NCBI GenBank assembly: GCA_003169975.1
Contig: PNAA01000031.1
Coordinates: 42,242 to 106,241 of the forward strand
DNA: 64,000 bases
Direction: 5' to 3'
Source of the DNA: Spartobacteria bacterium
Lineage (GTDB): Bacteria > Verrucomicrobiota > Verrucomicrobiia > Chthoniobacterales > UBA10450
The notes under the pieces are model-generated. The model ran no database searches and was not told where the DNA came from. It saw only the letters and a program-made list of their open reading frames with translations. Position numbers and translations under genes: made by a program. This document shows, piece after piece, positions 53,789-62,472 of the stretch (positions are counted from its first letter, which is position 1; every line of letters starts with the position of its first letter).

Positions 53789-53874
53789 ACAAAGGGCATC
53801 CAGCGTTTCGCTGAATGCCCTTCGTTCGCGAGTTGCCTCACGAGCCACCAGGAGTCGGATTGAACGACTCCCGG
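53789..53874 (-). ncRNA. Three-hairpin 3' element, copy B
   Basis: Begins 58 nt after the stop of the 53933-55837 gene. Minus strand: CCGGGAGTCG/CGACTCCTGG (one G-U), CGTGAG-GCAA-CTCGCG (53842-53827, GNRA loop, one G-U), and AAGGGCATTCAGCG/CGCTGGATGCCCTT (one U-G) followed by TTGTGCTTTC. Three pairs that are A-C mismatches on the plus strand become G-U on the minus strand. Confidence 0.78.
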
Positions 53875-53932
53875 AAGCAAACTGGCTAGCTCTCTTACGG
53901 GATAGATTAACCCTTGTGGCGCAAGTCAGCTA

Positions 53933-55837
53933 TTAAGGAATGACAACGTTGACTGTGTTCGAGCAACCGCCGCCGTCCGTTTCACACACCTGGTAGGCGT
54001 GTGTCGTCCCACTCGCGTTGCTAAGTTTGTCTCTGGTGGTTCCATCGTCTGCTGTCGTCTGAATGACGGTGCCGTCCCGCATGACGTTGATGTTGCCGTC
54101 GTTCTCGGCCGGACTCCATTTTAGCGTGACTCTTGATTTAGTTCCCCGAGTTTGCGCGCTTCCCGTAAGCACAATGTTCTCACCACCACCGCCCGAGGTT
54201 GCCTCGCTGTCGGTGAAGGTATCCTGCTGGGATTGGCCGCTGATGGTCACGCGCCCGTCATCCCATGAAGTGAGGTGCTTGGTGGCTATCGCGGTGCCGT
54301 AGTCGTAGTCACCCGCGTAGGTCGATTGGACGGTCCCGTCAGGTTGGCCGGGGAGCGGGCTGACAACGTCCGAGAGCATTGCATCAGACGACCAAGTTGC
54401 GCCGTTATCGGTGGACTTGCGCGACCACATTGCGTAGCACGGAACGGCCGGGTTACCCTTGCTGCAGGCCGCGCTGTCGCGTCCGTCATACCACGTCGCC
54501 AAGAGCGTGCCGGCCGGGCTCACCGAAATGTTGGGCTGCCACTGAGGACGGGTCGTGGAATCGGAGTTCAACTTGAACGGCGCGCCAAAGGTCACGCCGC
54601 CATCGGTCGAGCGGATGTAATAGACGTCGCCAGCATCACTGCCGGCGCCGTGCTGGGCATAGACCAAGTGAACCACGTTGTTGAAGGTAGCAGGCTCACC
54701 CCAGCCCTCGTGCCGCCAGTAGCCGCCGGCGTCGGAAAACATGCAGGCGAAGTAACCGACAGCGATGACGCCCGGTCCGGGAAAGGCGGGGCCGGTATAG
54801 GTGTTGGTCCAAGTGTTGCCGCCGTCGGTGGACTTGTAGATGTGGTTGATGTTGTTGTGCGGGAAGCCACCGCCGCCTTCGTCCATGCCGGCGATGTACA
54901 CGTCGCCTGTGACCGGGTCACCGGTGATCTGGACGTCGCGGATGAATGGGCTGCCGCTGGTGATCTGTCGCGCGTTGGTCCAAGTCAATCCGTTGTCGGT
55001 GGAGTAGCGGAGGAAGAGGGCGCCGCCCCCGACATTGAAGTCGTTCCAGGAAACGTACATCCGCCCGTAGAATGGGCTGCTCGGGTTGTTGTCGGACCAG
55101 CCAGACTCGCGATCGTCACTCGAGCCGGTGTGAACGCAAGCACCAACCGCCCAGGTGGCGCCGCCGTCAGTGGACTTCCAAGCTCCGATGCCCTGTCCAC
55201 CGCAGCCCGTAGCGAGAAAAATTCCAAAGAAAGTGCTGGTAGGTTTGTTGTAGAGAGTAACCGGGTCGCCAAAGTTCGTCCCGTGTCCACTTGCGAAGGG
55301 GCTTGGGTTGAGGCGCGTGAAGGTCATGCCGCCGTCCGTGGAGAATGATGCACCGGAGTAGTTGGCGCTGGCGGTTCGGGAATCGTTGTAGGTGACGACG
55401 ATCTGGTTGGGGTTATCCGGGTTGGCCAGGGTGTACGTCTCCGACTGAGTAGGATGGGTTATGCTGTCGGTGCCGGTGATCAGGTCAACGTCCGCGCCGC
55501 CAAAGAGGGGCGCCAGCAGTTCCTGGACAAACGAGGAAGAATCGCCGGAATCCGTAGGAGAGCCTCCCTGCGCTTCGCCGCAGTAAATCGCAATGGCTCC
55601 TGCACGGAAGTTTTCTTGCTTGTCGATGCCAAGATTGTGAATGCTGGAACAGTCAAACAGGGCAGGGACGAGAGGGTCGATGGGCTTCGTGGCAGCGTAA
55701 GTCCTCGACTGCGCTTGCGCGGAGAACTGGCCAAAGCCCAGCACCCCCAGAAACACGCCGGCCAGGGCTAAAAACAGCCCGGTTAAGACGCGCAGATTAA
55801 AGAAGGCGGATTGTGAAGTGGTTTTCTTTTTTTTCAT
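53933..55837 (-). CDS. Large secreted sialidase-like protein with Fn3-like tail
   Basis: About 634 residues from ATG 55837 (MKKKKTTSQSAFFNLRVLTG). The first ~555 residues are strongly similar to residues 1-565 of the 49286-53002 product, with the same Asp-box repeats (STDGGMTFTRL, STDGGNTWTNTY, STDNGATWSSD). It then diverges: instead of kelch and dockerin-like parts it ends with a short Fn3-like domain (SRVTLKWSPAENDGNINVMR, YQVCETDGGGCSNTVNVVIP). Secreted; probably glycan-directed by fold, untested. Confidence 0.87.
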   Translation of the reverse strand: MKKKKTTSQSAFFNLRVLTGLFLALAGVFLGVLGFGQFSAQAQSRTYAATKPIDPLVPALFDCSSIHNLGIDKQENFRAGAIAIYCGEAQGGSPTDSGDSSSFVQELLAPLFGGADVDLITGTDSITHPTQSETYTLANPDNPNQIVVTYNDSRTASANYSGASFSTDGGMTFTRLNPSPFASGHGTNFGDPVTLYNKPTSTFFGIFLATGCGGQGIGAWKSTDGGATWAVGACVHTGSSDDRESGWSDNNPSSPFYGRMYVSWNDFNVGGGALFLRYSTDNGLTWTNARQITSGSPFIRDVQITGDPVTGDVYIAGMDEGGGGFPHNNINHIYKSTDGGNTWTNTYTGPAFPGPGVIAVGYFACMFSDAGGYWRHEGWGEPATFNNVVHLVYAQHGAGSDAGDVYYIRSTDGGVTFGAPFKLNSDSTTRPQWQPNISVSPAGTLLATWYDGRDSAACSKGNPAVPCYAMWSRKSTDNGATWSSDAMLSDVVSPLPGQPDGTVQSTYAGDYDYGTAIATKHLTSWDDGRVTISGQSQQDTFTDSEATSGGGGENIVLTGSAQTRGTKSRVTLKWSPAENDGNINVMRDGTVIQTTADDGTTRDKLSNASGTTHAYQVCETDGGGCSNTVNVVIP

Positions 55838-55892
55838 AACGTGTGAATGACGGAGTTGGATTTTGGATGTTTGTAATCTGAGCATTGGTTTT

Positions 55893-55912
55893 GGGTAAAT
55901 TTATTTTCACCC
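55893..55912. promoter_or_regulatory. Inverted repeat GGGTAAA...TTTTCACCC upstream of the 53933-55837 gene
   Basis: GGGTAAATTTATTTTCACCC lies about 55 nt upstream of the start codon. It matches the type found at 59047-59065 and 61799-61814 before two other genes of the array. A shared operator or a leader hairpin is possible. Confidence 0.45.
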
Positions 55913-56112
55913 TATTTCAATGGTAGCGAAATTAAGGAAGATCTGTCACGGGGTTTAACCTTACAATTTCGAAAGGTGCTTCTTCCGGTACTCCCTTTGG
56001 TTTGTGGACAGCTTCAGTCGCTTCTCGAGAACGGCCGATACTAAAGGCGTAGGCCAACCATTGCGATGGCCGCTGTTGGCTCGCTGCGGCGGAGGGGGGA
56101 TTTGAACGATGA

Positions 56113-56568
56113 TCAACCCGTGAGACGAATCGCTTTGAACGTGCCGCTCTTTGACGGCCTGGCTTTGGGGTCTTTTGGGTCTTGATCGGGGGGAAAGAAT
56201 TTAGCCTCTCCGGTTATCGAGCCGTCTGTTCCAAATTTCCCGTTCAACACCAATGTTCCCGCGTCGCGTCCGACGTTGCCGAGAGGAAATTCCACCGCGC
56301 CCGAGAACATCACGGAGCCGTCATCGCCCTGGGTCCACTTGGCCTCCGAGGGTCCGGCGGCCCCCCAGAACCTCGATCCTGGATCAAGCAGCAGGAAAGA
56401 GCCCTTCCCGGAACCTCGGGCCTCAAAGCGCAATGAACGGCTCTCGCCATTCCTGAAGGTGATTTCCACTTTCCAACTGCCGATGAAGTTCGAAGACTGC
56501 ACTTGGGACAAGCCAACGCCGAACATTTGGGCCAATACGATTAAAATCAATGCTGGTTTTGGTGCCAC
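56113..56568 (-). CDS. Small secreted beta-rich protein, copy 2
   Basis: 151 residues, apparently from GTG 56568 (its paralogue uses ATG one codon earlier). Signal peptide PALILIVLAQMFGVGLS, then NFIGSWKVEITFRNGESRSL, LLLDPGSRFWGAAGP and KARPSKSGTFKAIRLTG. Close copy of 53233-53691. It follows hairpin element C and precedes the 53933-55837 gene, mirroring the layout around copy 1. Confidence 0.8.
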   Translation of the reverse strand: MAPKPALILIVLAQMFGVGLSQVQSSNFIGSWKVEITFRNGESRSLRFEARGSGKGSFLLLDPGSRFWGAAGPSEAKWTQGDDGSVMFSGAVEFPLGNVGRDAGTLVLNGKFGTDGSITGEAKFFPPDQDPKDPKARPSKSGTFKAIRLTG

Positions 56569-56737
56569 AATCTGCCGCCTCCCGTCACTTTACCTTATCC
56601 CCAATGTGTTCCGCTCGGCGGCTGAGATCAATACGCGACCTTAGAGAGCAGCAAAGTTGTAAATTCCGGCCAGGGCGCTTCGGGCTAACGAACAAGTCGC
56701 GTCGAGCAAACGCCTGTCGTTTGGGCCGCCAGAAAGC

Positions 56738-56827
56738 ACAAAGGGCATCCAGCGCTTTCGCTGGATGCCTTTGCCGCCCGCGAGTTTCCTCGCGAGCCAT
56801 CCGGGAATCGGTTAGGACGACTCCCGG
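56738..56827 (-). ncRNA. Three-hairpin 3' element, copy C
   Basis: Begins 28 nt after the stop of the 56856-59015 gene. Minus strand: CCGGGAGTCG/CGATTCCCGG (one G-U), CGCGAG-GAAA-CTCGCG (56794-56779, GNRA loop) and a 14-bp hairpin on CATCCAGCG/CGCTGGATG. Best-preserved middle stem of the four copies. Confidence 0.78.
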
Positions 56828-56855
56828 AGGCAATATTACATGGTTAATTCCGCCC

Positions 56856-59015
56856 TTACGGCAGGATCTTGCCCTTGTTGGGCTTCACCAGCTTCCCATC
56901 CCTGGCATTGATTACGCCGTCAAGGTTAAGGTCGCTGCGGAAGTTCGAGCTGGTTACGGCCTGGCCATTCTGGCTCTTGATCGTGCTTGAATCGGGCTGA
57001 TCAACAATACGATTGGCGTTCACATCGGCGTTGAGGAAGCCGAACGGAACCGATCCATCATTTGGATTGCCGTCTCCGTTGATGTTGCTCAACTGAATGG
57101 TCACGTTCTGCGCCGTCGCTACTCCCGTCAGAGCCACACTCATGGTGTTGCCGCTGAAGGTGATCGCTCCCACCGTGGCGGTGCCAGAAACAACCGCCGC
57201 CGAACCAGAGGTCACCGGACCGCTGAAGGTAAAGACGGCGTTGTAGGTGCTTGCGACCCGGTCTTCATCTCCCGACTGACCGGTCAACGGCATATTGATG
57301 TCGAAGGTACCGGCAGGTCCGTGGGTCAGGCGCGAGAGCGCGCTGGTCAGAGTCACACCCGTAGTGCCGCCGCAGTTGGGAAACTTGAAGTTGGCGATTT
57401 GCGTGCGCCAGTTAAACGAGCTGGTCGACGCATAGTATTCCTGGGTATACCAGAAAGTGCAGTCGTCCACCGGATCGATCGTCATGTCGCTGTAGTCACC
57501 CCAGCGATTGGAGGTGTCGGTCTGCGCGCCCGTGCCATCAATGATGTGCGCTTCACCCTGAGGCAGGGTGTTGATCGGATCGGTCGAGAGCCGGCCGGTG
57601 TAGCGGATCTGCGGGAAGATCGTCGCGTCGGAAGCACTGAAGCCGAGAGCCATATCGCCTTTCTTATCCATCGCGATACTGCCCATCCAGCGCCAGGTCG
57701 TGTCCGGCTGGTAGGTGCTGTCCTGGAAGGTCGTCACCGGGCCCGCCGTGACCCCGCGCAGTTCGAACCAGCGAATGCCGCCGACGTTGTTGGACCTGAC
57801 TGTCCAATTGCCGACCAAAGATTCGTGGTCGCCCATATTGCGGTAAGCCAGACGGAACATCAGGCGGTCGGCGAGGTTGTCCAGGTAGTTAGAGGAACTC
57901 ACCCCAAGCTCCGGAACGAGGGCAGTGAGTACACTCCAGCCCGCCGCGGGCGACGAACCGAACAGCGTCAGGGTGGAGTTGGTCGGGACAGTGAAATCCA
58001 CATGGAAGTGATAGACGCGATACGTAGCGGGGCTGTTGTCCGGCAAGAAGACCAGTGAGTCTGGTGCGCCGGCTGGCGGCAGCGTCGAACCATCGAGGTC
58101 GGCTGGCAACCAGGGCGGAAACGAGGGCCCCAAGGTCGGGAAGGTGATCAAGGTGGCTGGCATACCTGCGAGCATTTTCGTGCGATCAAACGCCCAGGCC
58201 TGCGGCCCGAGATAGGCGGTGCCGGACGAATTGAACACGTTCATCGTCATGTAGTAGGCATCCGGCCAAACCGCGATCTTCGGGTAATCGAAGAGCGCAT
58301 TGGTTCCCAAGGGGAAGTCGTAGCGGTTCCAGGTACCAGTGGCGTCGCTGCTCGTGGAGACTGCGATACACTCATCATGCAGGCCATTGGCGAACTGGCT
58401 GATCAGCCAGCGATTCGCGATCTGATCATAGAGCATGACCGGGTCACCCTCGCCGGCGGTCTGGCAGACGCCGCCAAAACCTGTCCAAACAGATTCAATG
58501 CTGGCCGGGCCGAGCAAGGAAGCGCCGGTCGTTTTATCAAAGACCTGGTAGCCTTCGTTCACGATCTGCACGTATTGCGTTGCACCCACTTCGCCGTCGG
58601 TATCAGGCGGAGCGCAGTTGCAAATGACACCCGGGAACGGAATGCCGGCAAAATTGAGGATCGGCGACGGAATGCTCGGCGCCAGTTGGCCAAGCAAGGA
58701 TTTCGTTTGCACGACCTGGTCAGGCATGTCCTTGTGCTGACCGGTCCAGACTTTCCAGTTGGCCGCCGCTTCGTGCTCTTGCACTCTCTGGACTGGCCAG
58801 GGTTCGACATCACGCATCGCCGGTGAGACGTCGTTGTGAGCCGAGTACATGACGATTGGTTTAGGACTTTGATTCGCTCCTGCCGCGACGGCAGTTGAGC
58901 TTGAGTAGATACTCAACGCGAGGAGCGCCAGAAAGACGCCGACGGAGCTGAGAACGAATCCGAGTAAGACGCGCAAGTTAAAGAACGCGTCTCTAGAAGC
59001 TGACCTTTTTTGCAT
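56856..59015 (-). CDS. Large secreted protein with dockerin-like end, type C
   Basis: 719 residues. Export segment SRDAFFNLRVLLGFVLSSVG. The core (residues ~115-560) contains FPGVICNCAPPDTDGEVGAT, QYVQIVNEGYQVFDKTTGAS, WTGFGGVCQTAGEGDPVMLY and RWGDYSDMTIDPVDDCTFWY, a repeat-poor propeller-like domain I cannot name. The end has SRLTHGPAGTFDINMPLTG and dockerin-like loops DVNANRIVDQPD and DLNLDGVINARD. Partner of 59537-61753 by tandem duplication, about 60% identical. Confidence 0.85.
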   Translation of the reverse strand: MQKRSASRDAFFNLRVLLGFVLSSVGVFLALLALSIYSSSTAVAAGANQSPKPIVMYSAHNDVSPAMRDVEPWPVQRVQEHEAAANWKVWTGQHKDMPDQVVQTKSLLGQLAPSIPSPILNFAGIPFPGVICNCAPPDTDGEVGATQYVQIVNEGYQVFDKTTGASLLGPASIESVWTGFGGVCQTAGEGDPVMLYDQIANRWLISQFANGLHDECIAVSTSSDATGTWNRYDFPLGTNALFDYPKIAVWPDAYYMTMNVFNSSGTAYLGPQAWAFDRTKMLAGMPATLITFPTLGPSFPPWLPADLDGSTLPPAGAPDSLVFLPDNSPATYRVYHFHVDFTVPTNSTLTLFGSSPAAGWSVLTALVPELGVSSSNYLDNLADRLMFRLAYRNMGDHESLVGNWTVRSNNVGGIRWFELRGVTAGPVTTFQDSTYQPDTTWRWMGSIAMDKKGDMALGFSASDATIFPQIRYTGRLSTDPINTLPQGEAHIIDGTGAQTDTSNRWGDYSDMTIDPVDDCTFWYTQEYYASTSSFNWRTQIANFKFPNCGGTTGVTLTSALSRLTHGPAGTFDINMPLTGQSGDEDRVASTYNAVFTFSGPVTSGSAAVVSGTATVGAITFSGNTMSVALTGVATAQNVTIQLSNINGDGNPNDGSVPFGFLNADVNANRIVDQPDSSTIKSQNGQAVTSSNFRSDLNLDGVINARDGKLVKPNKGKILP

Positions 59016-59046
59016 ATATATGTTTTGCTTGTGATTTAGACTGACC

Positions 59047-59065
59047 GGGTAAAGTTGTTTTACCC
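59047..59065. promoter_or_regulatory. Inverted repeat GGGTAAAGTTGTTTTACCC before the 56856-59015 gene
   Basis: A 7-bp arm pair (GGGTAAA/TTTACCC) around GTTGT, 32 nt upstream of the start codon. Similar repeats precede two other genes of the array. Confidence 0.5.
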
Positions 59066-59427
59066 GCTGTCGAGCCTATCTAAGTGGTGACCTAATTACC
59101 ACAGTTATATTATATATGGCTGGTTCGTAATCACTCGGTCATGCAATTATCATTTTTAACCTCGAGAGAATAGGATTGGAGTCAGAGGTATCGCATTGCA
59201 CGGCTTGTGGTAGCTGCGGCAGCAGACAGAGCAATACTGCGCGGAAGATGCGTCAGTTAACGATCCCGCTTCACTGACCGCCGGAGGAAACGGCAATGCG
59301 CCGCCTCTCCCAGGACCCAGGTCGCGCGTTGTTCGTTATGGTGGGGTGAAATAGGGAAGCGCTACGGAACCCCAGAGAGCGGAGCGAGTTTGGAAATCAA
59401 AAGGGCGGGTCGTTCCTCCGAAAGCAC

Positions 59428-59513
59428 AAAGGGCATCCAGCTAACTACTGGATGCCCTTGCGCTCGCGAGCTTTCTCACGAGCCTTCCGGAAGTCGGATG
59501 GGACGACTTCCGG
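59428..59513 (-). ncRNA. Three-hairpin 3' element, copy D
   Basis: Begins 23 nt after the stop of the 59537-61753 gene. Minus strand: CCGGAAGTCG/CGACTTCCGG, a compensated change relative to the CCGGGAGTCG/CGACTCCCGG of copy A; CGTGAG-AAAG-CTCGCG; and AAGGGCATCCAG-TAGTTAG-CTGGATGCCCTT. Stems kept while loops differ. Confidence 0.78.
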
Positions 59514-59536
59514 AGGCGATAGTTATTCTAAACCGG

Positions 59537-61753
59537 TTACGGGATAGAGTGGCCTTTGTTAGCTTTGGCTATGCCAACGTCGGCGTTCTTGATCCGGCCA
59601 TCTGCGTTGAGATCTTCGCGGAAGTTGGCGCTCGTCACCGGCTTGTTGATTTGGCCTTGTACGAGCGTCACATCTGGCTTGGCAACCGTTCGGTTGGCAT
59701 CGGCGTCGCCCACCAGGAAGCCAAACGGAACGTCTCCATGGTTCTGGCCGTCGCCATTAATGTTTGACGTCCGCAGGGTGACCACTTCCGCGCTGGTAAC
59801 ACCTGTGAGTTGTGCCGTCATGCTGTTGCCGCTGAATGTGATCGCTCCCACCGTGGCAGTGCCGCTTAGGACAGTGACCTGGCCCGATGTGACAGGAACG
59901 TTGAAGTCGAAGACAGCGTTGTAAGTGGTCGCGCTGCGATCTTCAACTCCAGATGTACCAGTTAGAGGCATATTAACGCTGAAGGTCCCGGCTGGACCAT
60001 GAGTGAGCCGGGATTCTGCGGTCAGCAGGGTAGCACCTCCACCGCCGCCGCAAGTGCTAAACTTGAAGTTGAGGATGCGGGTGCGCCAGTTAAACGAGCT
60101 GTTCGTCGAATAGTATTCCTGGGTATACCAGAAAGTGCAGTCGTCCACCGGATCAACCTGCATGGCGCTGTAATCGCCCCAGCGGTTGCTCGTGTCGGTT
60201 TGGCTGCCCGTGCCATTAAAGGCATCGTTCTCACCAGTCAGGGTGCCCAAAGGATCGGTCGAGGCGCGAAACGCGTAGTGGATCTGAGGATTGATGGTAG
60301 CGCTGGAGGCGCTAAAGCCGATCGCCAAATCTCCCGACTTATCCATCGCGACACTGCTCATCCAACGCCAGGTCGTGTCCGGCTGATAGGTGGCCTCCTG
60401 ATTGGTCGTGCCACTGGCTCCGCCCAGGTTTTTGAGCTCAAACCAGCGCGGGGCTGCTACCCCGCCTGAGAGCACCGTAAAGTTTGACACCCACGATTCG
60501 TTCGGCGAAGTCGGGGTACCAAAATTCCGATAGGCCAGCCGGTACATCAGGCGGTCGCCAATGGCATCCAGCCAGTTACTGGAACTTTGTCCAAGCTCTG
60601 GAACACAGGAGCGCGTGGTCGTGCAGATGAAGGTGAAGGGCGCTGCCGTCGGACCCGTAAACATGGTAAAGGTCGGGCCCGTGCCGAAAGGCACGCCGAC
60701 GCTGTAATGCCAGTACCGGTAGTGGCCGGCATTGTTGCCGGTGGTGTCTGGGAACTCCAGGAAGGTATTCGGAGCGCCGGCCGGCGGCATGTTCATCCCG
60801 TCGAAGTCGGAGGGGATTAGGGGGTCCTCGTTACTTGCTGGCGAACCGACGACGCCCGGACTGATAATGGTCGCTGCCGTGCCGGCCAACATCTTCGTGC
60901 GGTCCATGGCGAGCGGCTGCGTGCCGAGGTAAGCCGTGCCGGTCGAGTTGAATACGTTGAACGTCATATAGTAAGCATCAGGCCAGCTGGATAGCTTGGG
61001 ATAGTCGTAAAAGTTGGCGCCGAATGGGACGAGATTGAACTGATAGCGATTCCATGTGCCGGTGGCAGAGTTCGTGGTGGAAACGGCAACGCACTCGTTG
61101 TTTGGGACGGAACCAACGACCGCGAATTGGCTGATGACCCAGCGGTTGGCCAACTTGTCATAGAGCACGACCGGGTCGCCGGAGCCGCCGGTTTCGCAAA
61201 CACCGCCAAAGCCAGCCCAGACCGACCGGATGCTCGCTGGTCCAAGGACTGAATTACCGGTGGTCTTGTCAAAGACCTGGTAGCCTTCGTTCACGATCTG
61301 CACGTATTGCGTCGCGCCCACCGCGCCATTGGTATCGGGCGGGGCGCAATTACAGACGACGCCCGGGAAAGGGATGCCGTCAAAGTTAAGACCAGGGACT
61401 ACACTGGCCAGCAGATTGGCCATGAAGCTCTTTTGGACGACCGTGTCAGGTCGGCTTCCACTGTCGCGAACAATGCCAACCTTCGGGTTTTCGGGAGCCT
61501 CGTGTTCACGAGCAGGTGGGAGAGCCCAGGTTGCCATTTCGCTCAGGGGCGCTGAAACGTCGTTCTGAGATGAGTGAACGACAACCCAATGGGGTTGCCA
61601 TATTTGTGCCTGTTGCTGAGCTGCGAGGACGGACGCCCCAGGATAAAGGCCAAAACCAACGAGCGCCAGAAAGACGCCGACGGAGCCAAGAACTAGTCCG
61701 AGTAAGACGCGCAAATTAAAGAAGGCGTCTCGAGAAGCTGATCGTTTTTTCAT
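59537..61753 (-). CDS. Large secreted protein with dockerin-like end, type C paralogue
   Basis: 738 residues. Export segment SRDAFFNLRVLLGLVLGSVG. Core segments FPGVVCNCAPPDTNGAVGAT, IVNEGYQVFDKTTGNSVLGP and RWGDYSAMQVDPVDDCTFWY match the neighbouring gene. It ends with SRLTHGPAGTFSVNMPLTGT, dockerin-like DADANRTVAKPD and DLNADGRIKNADVG, and KGHSIP, identical to the end of the 49286-53002 product, so the C-terminal module has been exchanged among array members. Confidence 0.86.
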   Translation of the reverse strand: MKKRSASRDAFFNLRVLLGLVLGSVGVFLALVGFGLYPGASVLAAQQQAQIWQPHWVVVHSSQNDVSAPLSEMATWALPPAREHEAPENPKVGIVRDSGSRPDTVVQKSFMANLLASVVPGLNFDGIPFPGVVCNCAPPDTNGAVGATQYVQIVNEGYQVFDKTTGNSVLGPASIRSVWAGFGGVCETGGSGDPVVLYDKLANRWVISQFAVVGSVPNNECVAVSTTNSATGTWNRYQFNLVPFGANFYDYPKLSSWPDAYYMTFNVFNSTGTAYLGTQPLAMDRTKMLAGTAATIISPGVVGSPASNEDPLIPSDFDGMNMPPAGAPNTFLEFPDTTGNNAGHYRYWHYSVGVPFGTGPTFTMFTGPTAAPFTFICTTTRSCVPELGQSSSNWLDAIGDRLMYRLAYRNFGTPTSPNESWVSNFTVLSGGVAAPRWFELKNLGGASGTTNQEATYQPDTTWRWMSSVAMDKSGDLAIGFSASSATINPQIHYAFRASTDPLGTLTGENDAFNGTGSQTDTSNRWGDYSAMQVDPVDDCTFWYTQEYYSTNSSFNWRTRILNFKFSTCGGGGGATLLTAESRLTHGPAGTFSVNMPLTGTSGVEDRSATTYNAVFDFNVPVTSGQVTVLSGTATVGAITFSGNSMTAQLTGVTSAEVVTLRTSNINGDGQNHGDVPFGFLVGDADANRTVAKPDVTLVQGQINKPVTSANFREDLNADGRIKNADVGIAKANKGHSIP

Positions 61754-61798
61754 GTAGATGATTTCTGTTTTGTGTAGTGAGTTGTAGTTGTACTAAGC

Positions 61799-61814
61799 GG
61801 TAAAACGTTTTACC
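61799..61814. promoter_or_regulatory. 16-bp palindrome GGTAAAACGTTTTACC upstream of the 59537-61753 gene
   Basis: Perfect palindrome 46 nt before the start codon; same type as at 59047-59065 and 55893-55912. About 50 nt further upstream lies ATTGTAAGGATAAAC (minus strand), which recurs before the two sialidase-type genes as AATTGTAAGGTTAAAC and AATTATAAGGTTAAAC, each about 105-130 nt from its start. Confidence 0.5.
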
Positions 61815-62002
61815 TGTTATGGAGTCTATCAAAACGGCGCGTCGATTGTCACGATGTTTATCCTTACAATTTGGTCATACTACCTTCTCGAACACGCGGT
61901 TGGGTGCTCGTCTTGCGACGTCCTGCCCGTTCGGCAGAGGGCCGTTCTTGAGCAAGCCGTCTTGCTCTCTGGGGCCCGCGGAGAGGCGTTGAAACAACGC
62001 TT

Positions 62003-62470
62003 TCAGCGCGCCACGGGAATCGCCAGGAGAATCCCGGCGAGAAGAAAAGTCAGCGCGGCCGACAACAGGCAAAACGGGCAAAAGGCGTGCAAAACGAAGG
62101 CCTGCAAGTAGAGGAAGTACAACGACGCGATAAACATCGATGCGACGACGACGATGAGAAAACGTCGCACCCTCGTGTAGCCGGAAACGAAGAGGATTGC
62201 CAGGCTAAAGACCGTGAAGTAAGCCACCGCTCCGAAGGCGGCAGTCGGAATTCCATGGATCGTGGCATAGACACTTCCGAGCACGGTCGAACAACCGATC
62301 CTCGAGCCGCAGACGGCATCGTCTCCCGTTAGGTGAGCGACGGTAAGAAAGGTGGCGTCGGCCAGGCCAAGGAGAGCGATGAAAGCCAGAATCCAGTAAA
62401 ATACCATCGGGGGCCGAGCTTCGGTGGACGGCGATCCTTTACCCAGCCCATTTTTCGTCTTGTTCGCCAC
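62003..62470 (-). CDS. Vitamin K epoxide reductase (VKOR) family protein
   Basis: 155 residues with four or five membrane segments. The loop cysteines are in GDDAVCGSRIGCSTVLGSVY and the redox CxxC is in HAFCPFCLLSAALTF. Bacterial VKOR reoxidises a DsbA-like partner using quinone. It lies 2 nt after the DsbA-family gene on the same strand, so the two form an oxidative protein-folding unit. Secreted proteins with paired cysteines are encoded next door. Confidence 0.92.
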   Translation of the reverse strand: MANKTKNGLGKGSPSTEARPPMVFYWILAFIALLGLADATFLTVAHLTGDDAVCGSRIGCSTVLGSVYATIHGIPTAAFGAVAYFTVFSLAILFVSGYTRVRRFLIVVVASMFIASLYFLYLQAFVLHAFCPFCLLSAALTFLLAGILLAIPVAR

Positions 62471-62472
62471 GG

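Larger units (their letters stand above)
59016..59536. other. Intergenic region between the two type-C secreted genes
   Basis: 520 nt. It contains hairpin element copy D (59428-59513), a GGGTAAA inverted repeat 32 nt before the downstream start, and an AT-rich stretch near 59098-59165 (TTATATTATATATGG) that could hold the promoter. No ORF of interest. Confidence 0.55.

Noticed and set aside
49171-59513. Hairpin elements as 5' riboswitches of the next gene downstream
   Set aside because: Copy A is followed by a convergent gene, and copy D lies about 400 nt before the next start, whereas all four are at a fixed short distance after a stop codon.
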